The notes beneath the pieces are model-generated. The model made no database searches. It saw only the letters and a program-made list of their open reading frames with translations, and was not told the origin of the DNA. From Pseudomonadota bacterium (GTDB lineage Bacteria > Pseudomonadota > Alphaproteobacteria > Rhizobiales > Beijerinckiaceae): DNA of 36,086 nt. Where the stretch lies: assembly GCA_023423995.1 (NCBI GenBank), contig JAFAEL010000262.1, forward strand, positions 1-36,086, read 5' to 3'. The position numbers and the translations under genes are program-made. Below, one piece after another: positions 1 through 7,955 of this stretch; within the stretch, counting starts at the first letter, position 1, and every line of letters starts with the position of its first letter.

Positions 1-315
1 ATGGACGTGCTGGTCGAGGTGCACGACGAGGCGGAACTCGAGCGGGCGCTGAAGCTCGATGCGAACCTGATCGGCATCAACAATCGCAACCTGCGCACCT
101 TCGAGACGAGCCTCGCGACCTCCGAGAGGCTGGCGCCGATGGTCCCGAAGGACCGGATCATCGTGGCCGAGAGCGGCATCGCGAACCCGGCCGACATCGC
201 CCGGCTGCAAGCTTGCGGCATCCATACCTTCCTCGTGGGTGAGAGCCTGATGCGCCAGGCCGACGTGGCCGAAGCGACGCGGCGGCTGCTCTCCCCGGCG
301 GTCGAGCTGGCGTGA
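1..315 (+). CDS. trpC: Indole-3-glycerol phosphate synthase, C-terminal part (cut by window start)
   Basis: This is the last 104 codons of TrpC, the (beta/alpha)8-barrel enzyme that closes the indole ring in tryptophan biosynthesis. The C-terminal barrel signatures are visible: the IGINNRNL stretch after strand 6, the VAESGI segment, and the [13 protein letters not shown] phosphate-binding end. The family is about 260 residues long, so the first 150 or so lie outside the window, and the ATG at position 1 is an internal Met rather than the start. The stop codon overlaps the GTG start of moaC by 4 bases (GTGA), which indicates translational coupling within one operon. Confidence 0.95.
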   Translation: MDVLVEVHDEAELERALKLDANLIGINNRNLRTFETSLATSERLAPMVPKDRIIVAESGIANPADIARLQACGIHTFLVGESLMRQADVAEATRRLLSPAVELA

Positions 316-791
316 GCGAGCTCACCCACCTCGACCGGACAGGCGCGGCCAACATGGTCGACGTCTCGGACAAGGCCGAGACGTCCCGGGTCGCCAGGGC
401 CGAGGGCCAGGTGATCATGCTCCGGGAGACGGTGGACCTGATCCGGGCGGGCGATGCCAAGAAGGGCGACGTGCTCGGGACGGCGCGCCTCGCCGGCATC
501 ATGGCGGCGAAGCGCACACACGAATTGATCCCGCTCTGCCATCCCCTGCTGCTGACCAAGGTCAAGGTCGAGTGCGAGGTGGATGACACGCTCCCCGGCG
601 TGCGAGTCGCCGCCGAGGTCGGCGTGAAGGGCCAGACTGGCGTCGAGATGGAGGCCCTCACGGCCGTCTCCGTCGCCTGCCTGACGCTCTACGACATGGT
701 GAAGGCTGCCGACCGCGGCATGCGAATCGAGGGGATCCGTCTCCTGGCCAAGAGCGGCGGCCGCTCCGGCGAGTATCGGGCGGACGCCTGA
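312..791 (+). CDS. moaC: Cyclic pyranopterin monophosphate synthase MoaC
   Basis: MoaC, together with the radical-SAM enzyme MoaA, converts GTP to cyclic pyranopterin monophosphate, the first intermediate of molybdenum cofactor biosynthesis in the cytoplasm. The 159 residues match the usual family length. Active-site residues fall at the positions known for the E. coli enzyme: Lys51, His77 in the LCHPL motif, the GVEMEA motif at 110-115, Asp128 and Lys131. The start is GTG at 312, chosen because it overlaps the trpC stop (GTGA) and the protein begins collinearly with the family. The stop shares one base with the moeA ATG. Confidence 0.97.
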   Translation: MSELTHLDRTGAANMVDVSDKAETSRVARAEGQVIMLRETVDLIRAGDAKKGDVLGTARLAGIMAAKRTHELIPLCHPLLLTKVKVECEVDDTLPGVRVAAEVGVKGQTGVEMEALTAVSVACLTLYDMVKAADRGMRIEGIRLLAKSGGRSGEYRADA

Positions 792-2011
792 TGGCGCTTA
801 TCTCCGTCGACGAGGCACTCGGGCGGGTTCTCGCGAGCGTGCCCGAGCCTGTCGAGGGAGAGATTGTCCCCATCGGGGATGCGGTCGGACGGACGCTCGC
901 CACCGATCTTGCGGCGCTTCGGACGCAGCCGCCCTTCGCAGCCTCCGCCATGGACGGCTATGCGGTCCAGGCGGCGGACCTCGCCATCGTGCCGGCAAGC
1001 CTTACGGTCATCGGCCGAAGCGTCGCCGGGCGGGGGCACCCCGGCCCGGTCGGGCCGGGCGAGGCGGTCCGCATCTTCACCGGCGCGCCCATACCGGACG
1101 GGGCTGACGCGATCGTGATCCAGGAGGACACCGATCTCGGCGACCCGGAGGTGGAGATCCGCGAGCACGTGTCGCCGGGCCGCTTCATCCGCCCGGCCGG
1201 CCTCGACTTCCGAGAAGGGCAGCTCCTGTTGCGGGCAGGCGAACGGCTCGATGCCCGCCGCCTGGCGCTCGCGGCCGCGATGGGCCATGCGGAACTGCCG
1301 GTCAGGCGCAAGCCGCGCGTCGCGATCCTCGCGACGGGGGACGAACTCGTCAGACCCGGCGAGCCTGCCGGCCCCGACCAGATCGTCGCCTCCAACCCCT
1401 ATGCGCTCCGGGCGATCGTCGAGCGGGCCGGTGGCGAGGCGCTCGATCTCGGGATCGCCCGCGACACGCTGGACGACCTACGCCGTGCGATCGACACGGC
1501 GCGGGAAGCGAGGGCCGACCTCCTCATCACGCTCGGCGGCGCCTCCGTCGGCGAGCACGATCTCGTCCAGGCGGCCCTCACCGAGGGCGGCATGGAACTC
1601 GGCTTCTGGCGCGTCGCGCTTCGCCCCGGCAAGCCGCTCATGCACGGCCGGCTCGGATCGACGATGCTGCTCGGGCTACCGGGCAACCCTGTATCGTCCA
1701 TCGTCTGCGGGATCCTGTTCGTGGTCCCCGCGATCCGGGGCCTGCTCGGGGACCCGCATGCGGGCGAGGACCCGACGGAAGCCGGCCTGCTCGGCCGCGA
1801 CCTGCCGGCGAACGACACGCGGCAGGATTACATGCGCGCCAGGCTCGAGCGTGAGGAGGGGGAACTCGTCGCGACCGCGGAACACCGGCAGGATTCGTCG
1901 ATGCTCGCCACGCTCGCAGCCTCCGAGGCGCTCATCGTCCGCGCCCCCCACGCGCCCGAGGCGGCAGCCGGCGAGCGCTGCCGCATCATCCGGCTCGACC
2001 GGTTCTGCTGA
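791..2011 (+). CDS. moeA: Molybdopterin molybdotransferase MoeA
   Basis: MoeA inserts molybdate into adenylylated molybdopterin, the last common step of Moco synthesis. The 406-residue protein carries the family signatures in order: SAMDGYA at residues 52-58, the FTGAPIPDGADAIV segment of domain II, the ATGDEL motif opening the MogA-like domain, the GGASVGEHD loop, and the GLPGNPVSS loop before the C-terminal beta domain. It is the third gene of a tightly coupled trpC-moaC-moeA operon (TGATG junction). It converges on the HIT gene with only 3 bases between the two stops, so there is no room for a dedicated terminator. Confidence 0.97.
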   Translation: MALISVDEALGRVLASVPEPVEGEIVPIGDAVGRTLATDLAALRTQPPFAASAMDGYAVQAADLAIVPASLTVIGRSVAGRGHPGPVGPGEAVRIFTGAPIPDGADAIVIQEDTDLGDPEVEIREHVSPGRFIRPAGLDFREGQLLLRAGERLDARRLALAAAMGHAELPVRRKPRVAILATGDELVRPGEPAGPDQIVASNPYALRAIVERAGGEALDLGIARDTLDDLRRAIDTAREARADLLITLGGASVGEHDLVQAALTEGGMELGFWRVALRPGKPLMHGRLGSTMLLGLPGNPVSSIVCGILFVVPAIRGLLGDPHAGEDPTEAGLLGRDLPANDTRQDYMRARLEREEGELVATAEHRQDSSMLATLAASEALIVRAPHAPEAAAGERCRIIRLDRFC

Positions 2012-2014
2012 GGC

Positions 2015-2437
2015 TCAGCGCAAGGCGGCCCGGATCTTCTCGGCATTCGCAGCAACGAGGTCCTTCGGTGCCATCTCGCCCGTATGCGGCCGCAGCGCGA
2101 TCCCGTTCCAGCGCGGCAGGATGTGGACGTGCATGTGGAACACGACCTGCCCGCCGGCGGGCTCGTTGAACTGCTGGATGGTGAGCCCATCCGCGCCGAG
2201 TCCCTTCACGGCAGCGCGCGAGATCTTCTGCACGCTGGCATAGAGCGCGGCGAGGTCATCCGGGCCGACATCGAAGAAGGTGCGGGCCGGCGCCTTCGGA
2301 ATGACGAGCGTGTGCCCGTCCGTGCGGGGCATGATGTCCATGAAGGCGAGGGTCTTCTCGTCCTCGTAGACCTTCTCGGCCGGCATCTCGCCGCGCAGGA
2401 TCTTGGCGAAGATGTTGGACGGATCGTAGGCGCTCAT
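2015..2437 (-). CDS. HIT-family (histidine triad) nucleotide hydrolase
   Basis: This is a small cytoplasmic nucleotide-binding hydrolase of the HIT/HINT group, which act on nucleoside phosphoramidates or adenylylated compounds. The 140-residue protein has the diagnostic HxHxH triad at His101, His103 and His105, followed by ILPRW, and the family N-terminus (NIFAKILRGEMP). The ATG at 2437 is preferred over an upstream ATG at 2497 because homologues start at this point, the intervening residues look like non-coding translation, and a GGAG lies just upstream. It is probably the last gene of the leftward RidA-GDPD-FemAB-HIT run. Its in vivo substrate cannot be told from sequence. Confidence 0.93.
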   Translation of the reverse strand: MSAYDPSNIFAKILRGEMPAEKVYEDEKTLAFMDIMPRTDGHTLVIPKAPARTFFDVGPDDLAALYASVQKISRAAVKGLGADGLTIQQFNEPAGGQVVFHMHVHILPRWNGIALRPHTGEMAPKDLVAANAEKIRAALR

Positions 2438-2471
2438 GGGCTCCGCTCGGCGAGATTGACGCGCCCGCTGA

Positions 2472-3671
2472 TTAGCTCTCCGGGCAGTCGGGAACAATCG
2501 GCCGGTCGCCCTTTCGGAACGGCACGGCCTCTTCGTATTCCTCCTGGGCCTGGTCCACGTACAGGCGCTCGCGGCGCAGATAGTCCGAGATGGCGCGCCG
2601 CAGCCCGGAATCCGCGATGCGGTGGGCCGAGTAGGTCGTGACCGGCCGATATCCGCGGGCCAGCTTGTGCTCGCCCTGGGCGCCCGCCTCGACCCGCTTC
2701 AGCCCACGGGCGAGTGCGAAGTCGATGGCCTGGTAGTAGCAGACCTCGAAATGCAGGAACGGATGGTTCTCGACCGCGCCCCAGTTGCGGCCGTAGAGCG
2801 CCTCGCCCCCGATGAAATTGATCGCCCCGGCGATGTAGCGGCCGGCGCGCTTCGCCATCACGAGCAGGACCCGGTCGGCCATGCGCTCGCCGATCAGGGA
2901 GAAGAAGCGGCGGTTCAGGTAGGGGTGTCCCCACTTCCGCGAGCCCGTGTCCATGTAGAAGGCGAAGAACGCGTCCCAATGCTCTTCCCTGATGTCGGTG
3001 CCCGTGATCCACTCGACCTCGATCCCGGCTCCCAGCGCCTCCCGTCGTTCGCGCCGGATCGCCTTGCGCTTGCGCGAGGCGAGCGCGTCGAGGAAGCCGT
3101 CGAAGGTGCCGAAACCTTCATCGACCCAGTGAAACTGCTGGTCGGTGCGGATCAGGTATCCGGCCGCTTGCGCCGCGGCTCGGTCCTGCTCCTCGAGGAA
3201 GGTCAGGTGGGTCGAGGAGGACGCGGTCTGGTCCCGCACCGCCTCGAGGCCCGAGAGCAGGACGCGGCGCATGAGATTGCCGTCCTCACCGGGCCGCACC
3301 AGCAGACGCGGGCCGTTGACGGGCGTGAACGGCACGCTGACCTGGAGCTTGGGATAGTACTGCCCGCCCGCGCGCTCATAGGCGTCCGCCCAGCCGGCAT
3401 CGAAGACGTACTCGCCGCGCGAGTGGGTCTTCAGATAGCAAGGCGCGGCCGCCCGGATGGATGCCTCCGCGCCGGAAACGATGAGGTGGGCAGGCGACCA
3501 GCCGGTGCGTGGACCGACGCAGCCCGACTCCTCCAGCGACGACAGAAAGGCGTGAGAAACGAACGGGTTGTCGCTGCCTGCTGAAGCGTCCCATTCAGCC
3601 GGATCGACGCCCTTCAGCTGCGTCGCAACCGAGATCGTGAGGCCAGCCGTGGGCTCGTCCGGCAGGCTCAC
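2472..3671 (-). CDS. FemAB-like / GNAT-fold acyltransferase (DUF482, PF04339 family)
   Basis: The 399-residue protein matches the alphaproteobacterial DUF482 family. These are often labelled peptidoglycan biosynthesis/recognition or GNAT N-acetyltransferase proteins and belong to the FemAB-like acyltransferase superfamily. Recognisable segments are the N-terminal NPFVSHAFLSSLEESGCVG block, the KRKAIRRERREA basic helix, the DTGSRKWGHPYLNR stretch and the EGGAQGEHKLARGY-like C-terminal block (here EAGAQGEHKLARGY). No membrane segment or signal peptide is seen. It starts at GTG 3671, 52 bases after the GDPD stop, and ends 34 bases before the HIT start. The family's substrate is not established, so the enzymatic role is inferred only from fold assignment. 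Confidence 0.88.
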   Translation of the reverse strand: MSLPDEPTAGLTISVATQLKGVDPAEWDASAGSDNPFVSHAFLSSLEESGCVGPRTGWSPAHLIVSGAEASIRAAAPCYLKTHSRGEYVFDAGWADAYERAGGQYYPKLQVSVPFTPVNGPRLLVRPGEDGNLMRRVLLSGLEAVRDQTASSSTHLTFLEEQDRAAAQAAGYLIRTDQQFHWVDEGFGTFDGFLDALASRKRKAIRRERREALGAGIEVEWITGTDIREEHWDAFFAFYMDTGSRKWGHPYLNRRFFSLIGERMADRVLLVMAKRAGRYIAGAINFIGGEALYGRNWGAVENHPFLHFEVCYYQAIDFALARGLKRVEAGAQGEHKLARGYRPVTTYSAHRIADSGLRRAISDYLRRERLYVDQAQEEYEEAVPFRKGDRPIVPDCPES

Positions 3672-3723
3672 GTGGGGCGCCCCGCCGGATATGGGGTGGG
3701 GAGAAAGAAACCTGCGCAGCCGC

Positions 3724-4473
3724 TCAAGCAGGAACGAAGCCTTCGAAGACGATCTGGTCGGCGTAGGGCAGGGCGCGCTGCGCCTGCTCCTGCGACCGGA
3801 TCGTCCAGGTCATCACGGGCACCCCGGCGAGCTGCCGCGGGAGGAAGGCCGCCGCACAGGGCAGGTCGAGATGACGCCACGACACGAAATCGGGGCGAGT
3901 CTCGTCCCAGTGCAGGAGGTCGGTCATCTCGCGCAGGCGCTCGGGCGGAAGCTGTGCGGCATCGCCCCCATCGTAGCGCGATTGTCCGACGATGCCTCGG
4001 GGCACATCCGGCGCAATGCGTCGCAGTAATCCTACGATCGCAGGATCAAAGGATTTGAGGGCGAAGCGCCCCCGGCGTCCGGCCAGCACCTCCACGGTCC
4101 GCCGGGCCAGGCGATCGTCACCGTCGAAGCGGCTCTTGATCTCGATGACGAGAGGGGTCCGGTCGCCGATCCGGTCGAGGAAGGCGGCAAGGGTCGGGAT
4201 CCGATCCTCGCTCCCACCGACCCGCATTTCCCCGAGTTCCGCGGCGTTCCGCTCGTAGACGGGACCTTTCGCCTGGGTGAGCCGATCGAGGACGTGATCG
4301 TGGAAGACCATGGCTTCCCCGTCGGCCGAGATCTGCACGTCGCATTCGATCCCGAACCCGCCCGCAATGGCGGCTTCCGCGGCAGAGAGCGTGTTCTCGA
4401 ACCGGCCGTCGGCCGGAACGTGGAGGCCGCGATGCGCGATGGGCCGTTCGGTCAGCCAGGCCGGCGCGCTCAT
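3724..4473 (-). CDS. Glycerophosphodiester phosphodiesterase family protein
   Basis: Members of this family hydrolyse glycerophosphodiesters to an alcohol and glycerol-3-phosphate using a metal-dependent TIM barrel. The 249-residue protein shows the catalytic signature near its N-terminus: His14-Arg15 (AHRG), Glu26-Asn27 (ENT), Glu43 and Asp45 (ECDVQ), and His58 (VFHDH). No signal peptide is present, so it is probably cytoplasmic. The start at ATG 4473 overlaps the stop of the upstream RidA gene by 4 bases (ATGA), and the 84 residues upstream in the same frame are only a shadow of RidA. It is the second gene of the leftward operon ending in the HIT gene. Confidence 0.94.
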   Translation of the reverse strand: MSAPAWLTERPIAHRGLHVPADGRFENTLSAAEAAIAGGFGIECDVQISADGEAMVFHDHVLDRLTQAKGPVYERNAAELGEMRVGGSEDRIPTLAAFLDRIGDRTPLVIEIKSRFDGDDRLARRTVEVLAGRRGRFALKSFDPAIVGLLRRIAPDVPRGIVGQSRYDGGDAAQLPPERLREMTDLLHWDETRPDFVSWRHLDLPCAAAFLPRQLAGVPVMTWTIRSQEQAQRALPYADQIVFEGFVPA

Positions 4474-4943
4474 TCGACCTCGAACATCCCCTCGACCTCG
4501 ACGGACGCGCCGAGAGGCAGGCCGGAGACCCCGATCGTGGAGCGTGCATGGCGGCCCTTGTCGCCGAACACCTCGACCATCAGGTCGGACGCGCCGTTCA
4601 TCACGCCGGCATGGCCCGTGAAGTCGGGCGGGCTCGCGATGAACCCGCCCAGGCGCACGCAGCGGACCACCCGGTCGAGGTCGCCGATCGCCGCCCTCAC
4701 CTGCGCGATCACGTTGATGGCGCACAGGCGGGCGGCGTCCTTCGCAGCGTCGGCCGTAACGTCCATGGTGACGCGCCCGACATGCTCCGGGGCCAATTTC
4801 CCGTCGGGGCCGAGGCAGAGCTGGCCGGAGACGACGAGGAGGCGCCCGGAGAGGACGAAGGGTACATAATTCGCTACCGGCGCCGCCGCCTGCGGCAGCT
4901 TGATCCCGAGCGATTGCAGCTTCGACTCGATCTGTCCTGCCAC
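4470..4943 (-). CDS. RidA / YjgF family protein
   Basis: RidA-type proteins are trimeric enamine/imine deaminases that clear reactive 2-aminoacrylate-type intermediates; many paralogues have other or unknown roles. The 157-residue sequence has the YjgF fold landmarks: LVVSGQL, the AAKDAARLCAINVIAQVRAA helix, and Arg134 in the HARSTIGVSGLPLGA segment, which corresponds to the substrate carboxylate-binding Arg of RidA. It is longer than canonical RidA (about 128 residues) and belongs to the longer subgroup common in Rhizobiales. The start is GTG 4943 with a GGGGAG ribosome site 6 bases upstream. It opens the leftward operon and is divergent from eipB across 115 bases. Confidence 0.93.
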   Translation of the reverse strand: MAGQIESKLQSLGIKLPQAAAPVANYVPFVLSGRLLVVSGQLCLGPDGKLAPEHVGRVTMDVTADAAKDAARLCAINVIAQVRAAIGDLDRVVRCVRLGGFIASPPDFTGHAGVMNGASDLMVEVFGDKGRHARSTIGVSGLPLGASVEVEGMFEVE

Positions 4944-5058
4944 GTCGAACTCCCCGTTTCTGCCGGATTTCTGGACGACAGCATCTTTGCCTGCAAGCGC
5001 TCGTTGCCGGACTCCGGCTGCGTTCCTAATGTGGTCCTATTCGCCTCGCGGAGACACC
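4944..5058. promoter_or_regulatory. Divergent promoter region between ridA-like gene and eipB
   Basis: This 115-base gap separates two divergent genes and must hold promoters for both the RidA-GDPD-FemAB-HIT run and eipB. No clear sigma-70 hexamer pair or operator dyad could be singled out by eye. The function is inferred from gene orientation only. Confidence 0.4.
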
Positions 5059-5895
5059 ATGCGGTTCCCGGTCGTCCTCGGTTCAACAGTTCTTGCCTTT
5101 GCCCTCCCAGCACATGCCGAGGTCCCGACGGGAAAGCCCCCGCAACTCGCGCCGCATCGCGCAGTGTACGACCTCTCTCTGGCGACGCGCAAAGGCGCGC
5201 GAACCGTCGAATCGGCCCGGGGGCGCATCGCGTTCGATTTCACGGGCGATGCCTGCGAGGGCTACGCGCTCAAGTTCCGGCAGGTCACGGTGATCGAGAG
5301 CGCGGAGACCGGCACCAAGACCTCCGATCTGCGGACGGCGAATTTCGAGAGCGGCGACGGCAAGACCTTCCGGTTCCGCAACGACACCGGATCGGGCGAA
5401 GGGCCGGCGCAGAGCGTGGACGGGAATGCGGAGCGCAAGGCGAACGGTCCGCTCGCGGTTCGCCTGAAAGCCCCCAAGCGGGACACTGTCTCCCTGGATG
5501 GCGAGGCGGTCTTTCCGAATACCCAGATGCGCGACCTGATCGTTGCTGCCAGGGCCGGCAAGACGACCCTCAACATGAAGATCTTCGACGGATCGGATGA
5601 CGGCCGGACCGTGTACGAGACGCTGTCGGTGATCGGGAAGAGGATCGAACCGGGCAATGCGGCTGCTCTCGAGGAGCCGGCGCGGCAGGAGGGACTGGCT
5701 AAGCTCGCCCGCTGGCCGGTGACGATGAGCTATTTCAAGCCGGGCAAGAAGGACGACACGCCCGTCTACGTGCTGAGCTTCGATCTGTACGAGAACGGCG
5801 TCAGCCGGGCGCTTCGTCTCGATTACGGGGACTTCGCCCTGAAGGGCGAGATGACTCGGCTGGAGCTCCTGCCGGAGAAGCCTTGCCAGAAGTGA
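5059..5895 (+). CDS. eipB: Envelope integrity protein EipB-like (DUF1849)
   Basis: EipB (DUF1849) is a periplasmic beta-spiral protein of alphaproteobacteria that supports envelope integrity in Brucella. The 278-residue protein starts with a clear signal peptide (residues 1-20, ending in PAHA before Glu21). It carries the family block APHRAVYDLSL at residues 31-41 and only two cysteines in the mature part, Cys66 and Cys276. These correspond in position to the conserved disulfide described in Brucella EipB, and their pairing here is inferred. ATG 5059 was chosen over an upstream in-frame ATG at 4900 because it puts the signal peptide at the N-terminus. Its last 95 bases overlap the 3' end of dinB on the other strand. 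Confidence 0.9.
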   Translation: MRFPVVLGSTVLAFALPAHAEVPTGKPPQLAPHRAVYDLSLATRKGARTVESARGRIAFDFTGDACEGYALKFRQVTVIESAETGTKTSDLRTANFESGDGKTFRFRNDTGSGEGPAQSVDGNAERKANGPLAVRLKAPKRDTVSLDGEAVFPNTQMRDLIVAARAGKTTLNMKIFDGSDDGRTVYETLSVIGKRIEPGNAAALEEPARQEGLAKLARWPVTMSYFKPGKKDDTPVYVLSFDLYENGVSRALRLDYGDFALKGEMTRLELLPEKPCQK

Positions 5896-7162
5896 CGAAG
5901 GGGAAGGCGAGCCCCTTCTGGACGGCAGCCGCGCCGAACTTCTCGCGGATTCTGTCGATCGCAGCCTCGACCTTGACCTCCTCGGCCAGGTGAAGGTCGG
6001 CCAGGTCGCCGCGATCCGCCTCTTCTGCCGGGCACAGGTCCGAGGCGCCAATGCCGATCAGGCGGTAGAAGGTCCCGTCGGCCTCCTCCCGCAGCATGGC
6101 GCGGGCCGGCTCGAACAGCCGTTTTGCGAGTTGCGTGGCGGGCAGGCCGGAACGGGTGCGGGTCGAGAGGCGGAAGTCGCGGTCCTTCAGCTTCAGGACG
6201 ACGCTCCGCCCTGCAAGCGAGGACCGCTTCAGCCGCAACGAGACCTTCTCGCAAAGTCGCCAGAGGATGGGCTCGAGCTCCTCGAAGCGAGCCATGTCCG
6301 TGTTGAACGTGGTTTCGGCGGAGACGCTCTTCGTCTCGCGGCGGGGCTCGACGGGACGTGCATCCTCGCCGCGCGCCAGGCGGGACAATCGCTCTCCGTC
6401 TCGCCCGAGGAGCCGGACCAGCTCCGCCGGCGAGCGGTCGCGAAGATCCCGCACGAGGTTGAGGCCGGCCCGCTGGAGGCGAGCCTCGGTCTGCTTCCCG
6501 ATCCCCGGCAGGATGCCGACCGGACGGGGTGAGATCACGTCCAGTGCGTTCGACCGGCCGAGAATGGAGAAGCCGCGCGGCTTCTCCTGGTCGGAGGCGA
6601 TCTTGGCCAGGAACTTGTTGTAGGACAGCCCGACCGAGACGGTGATCCCGATCTCGCGCTCGATCCTTCGGGCGAAGGCGACGAGGGTGCGCGCGGCGCT
6701 CGCGTGATGGACGCGTTCGGTGCCGGTCAGGTCGAGGAATGCCTCGTCGATCGAGATCGGCTCGACGAGCGGCGTCAGCTCCAGCATCAGCTGGCGAACC
6801 TCGCGGCCGACGGCCGAGTACTTCTCGAAGTTCGGCCGCACCACCCGGGCATGCGGGCAAGCCTTCACGGCCTTGAACATCGGCATCGCCGACCGCACGC
6901 CGTAGGTCCGCGCGATGTAGCAGGCCGTCGCGACGACGCCGCGGGTGCCGCCTCCGACGATGACGGGCACATCGCGCAGCGCCGGATCGTCCCGCTTCTC
7001 CACGGCCGCGTAGAAGGCGTCGCAATCCACATGGGCGATCGTGAGCTCGTCCAGCTCGGGGTGACGAAGCAGGCGAGGGGAGCCGCACGAAGCGCAGCGC
7101 GAGCCCTCCTCCGAGTGCTGGCCGGTTGCGCAATCCCGGCAGATGGTCGGGATGCGCGCCAT
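5801..7162 (-). CDS. dinB: DNA polymerase IV (Y-family translesion polymerase)
   Basis: DinB is the error-prone translesion polymerase. The 453-residue protein contains the palm-domain catalytic residues Asp46 (HVDCDAF) and Asp139-Glu140 (SIDEAFLD), the NKFLAKIASD finger segment, the LPGIGKQTEARL helix-hairpin-helix and the little-finger domain. A CxxC...CxxC pair (Cys8, Cys11, Cys23, Cys26) sits ahead of the catalytic core and looks like a zinc ribbon, a pattern seen in Rhizobiales DinB. The start is ATG 7162, one base after the DUF3572 stop. The final 30 or so residues, low-complexity and rich in Ser, Pro and Arg, are encoded antisense to the end of eipB. Confidence 0.95.
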   Translation of the reverse strand: MARIPTICRDCATGQHSEEGSRCASCGSPRLLRHPELDELTIAHVDCDAFYAAVEKRDDPALRDVPVIVGGGTRGVVATACYIARTYGVRSAMPMFKAVKACPHARVVRPNFEKYSAVGREVRQLMLELTPLVEPISIDEAFLDLTGTERVHHASAARTLVAFARRIEREIGITVSVGLSYNKFLAKIASDQEKPRGFSILGRSNALDVISPRPVGILPGIGKQTEARLQRAGLNLVRDLRDRSPAELVRLLGRDGERLSRLARGEDARPVEPRRETKSVSAETTFNTDMARFEELEPILWRLCEKVSLRLKRSSLAGRSVVLKLKDRDFRLSTRTRSGLPATQLAKRLFEPARAMLREEADGTFYRLIGIGASDLCPAEEADRGDLADLHLAEEVKVEAAIDRIREKFGAAAVQKGLAFPFVTSGKASPAGAPAESSRPSGRSPRNRDEAPG

Positions 7163-7163
7163 C

Positions 7164-7487
7164 TCAACCCTCGAAAGAGGCTTCGGGCGAGAGTCGGGCC
7201 CTTGCTGCGGCGATCTCTTCCGGGCGCATCTCGAGTTCGGCAGCAATGGCGATGATGAGGCCTTCGTCCGAGGACACGTAATCGAGAATCGCCGAGTAGA
7301 ATCCTGGCTGGCCGGCAGCTTCGCGGATGGTGTCGGGCCTCAATCCCGTCACCGACAGGAAGGCGGCCAGCCGCTCCGGCTCGGCGATGAGGCGATTGAA
7401 CGCAGCAACAGCCACATTTTCGGCGTGACTTACCCCGTTTGAGCGGGTCTGAGCCGCTGGATTTGTGGATTTGCCTTTCATCAACAT
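7164..7487 (-). CDS. DUF3572 family protein
   Basis: This small acidic helical protein (107 residues from ATG 7487, or 105 from ATG 7481) belongs to DUF3572, a family found next to dinB and divK in Rhizobiales. Recognisable features are AFNRLIAEPERLAAFLSVTGL followed by a helical segment around LRPDTIREAAG. No catalytic motif or membrane segment is visible and the function is unknown. GAGG lies 11 bases before the first ATG. It is cotranscribed with dinB (one-base gap) and divergent from divK. Confidence 0.85.
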   Translation of the reverse strand: MLMKGKSTNPAAQTRSNGVSHAENVAVAAFNRLIAEPERLAAFLSVTGLRPDTIREAAGQPGFYSAILDYVSSDEGLIIAIAAELEMRPEEIAAARARLSPEASFEG

Positions 7488-7567
7488 GTGCTTGCTAACC
7501 TCGTAAGCGCCCGAGCGAGGCTGAGCGAGCGGCGGGCCGCCTCGAAGCCGGGACCAGGACACGTCCG
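7488..7567. promoter_or_regulatory. Divergent promoter region between DUF3572-dinB and divK-pleD
   Basis: This 80-base gap must hold the start signals for both operons. A TTAC/TTAG-containing patch (about 7494-7508) was compared with the CtrA box TTAA-N7-TTAA and does not match it. An AGGA ribosome site lies 8 bases before the divK ATG. Confidence 0.4.
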
Positions 7568-7939
7568 ATGAAGAAGACCGTGCTCATTGTCGAGGACAAC
7601 GAGCTGAACATGAAGCTCTTCGGCGACCTCCTCGAGGCGCACGGCTACGCGACCCTGAAGACCGGTAATGGCATCGAGGCTATCGAGCTGGCCCGGGCGC
7701 ACCATCCGAACCTGATCATCATGGATATCCAGCTGCCCGAAGTCTCGGGCCTGGATGTGACGCGGTGGCTCAAGGAGGACGAGGACCTTCGCTCAATCCC
7801 GGTGATCGCGGTGACGGCGTTCGCGATGAAGGGGGACGAGGAGCGCATCCGCGAAGGCGGATGCGAGGCCTATCTGTCCAAGCCTATCTCCGTTGCCAAG
7901 TTCCTGGAAACCGTTCGGACGTATCTGAACGCCGCGTAA
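7568..7939 (+). CDS. divK: Single-domain response regulator DivK
   Basis: DivK is the cell-cycle and polarity response regulator that, when phosphorylated by PleC/DivJ-type kinases, feeds into the CckA-CtrA pathway. The 123-residue protein is a lone receiver domain with acidic residues Glu9-Asp10, phosphoacceptor Asp53 (IIMDIQLPE), the conserved Thr (VTAFA) and Lys (SKPIS). There is no output domain. It lies 16 bases upstream of pleD in the classic divK-pleD operon, and that pairing supports DivK over a generic CheY-like protein. Confidence 0.95.
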   Translation: MKKTVLIVEDNELNMKLFGDLLEAHGYATLKTGNGIEAIELARAHHPNLIIMDIQLPEVSGLDVTRWLKEDEDLRSIPVIAVTAFAMKGDEERIREGGCEAYLSKPISVAKFLETVRTYLNAA

Positions 7940-7955
7940 AGCCCGAGGAGAGGTC

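Noticed and set aside
4900..5058. Longer N-terminus for eipB from ATG 4900
   Set aside because: It would bury the signal peptide and overlaps the divergent RidA gene.
7494..7508. CtrA-binding box upstream of divK
   Set aside because: The half-sites are TTAC and TTAG only 4 bases apart, not TTAA-N7-TTAA.
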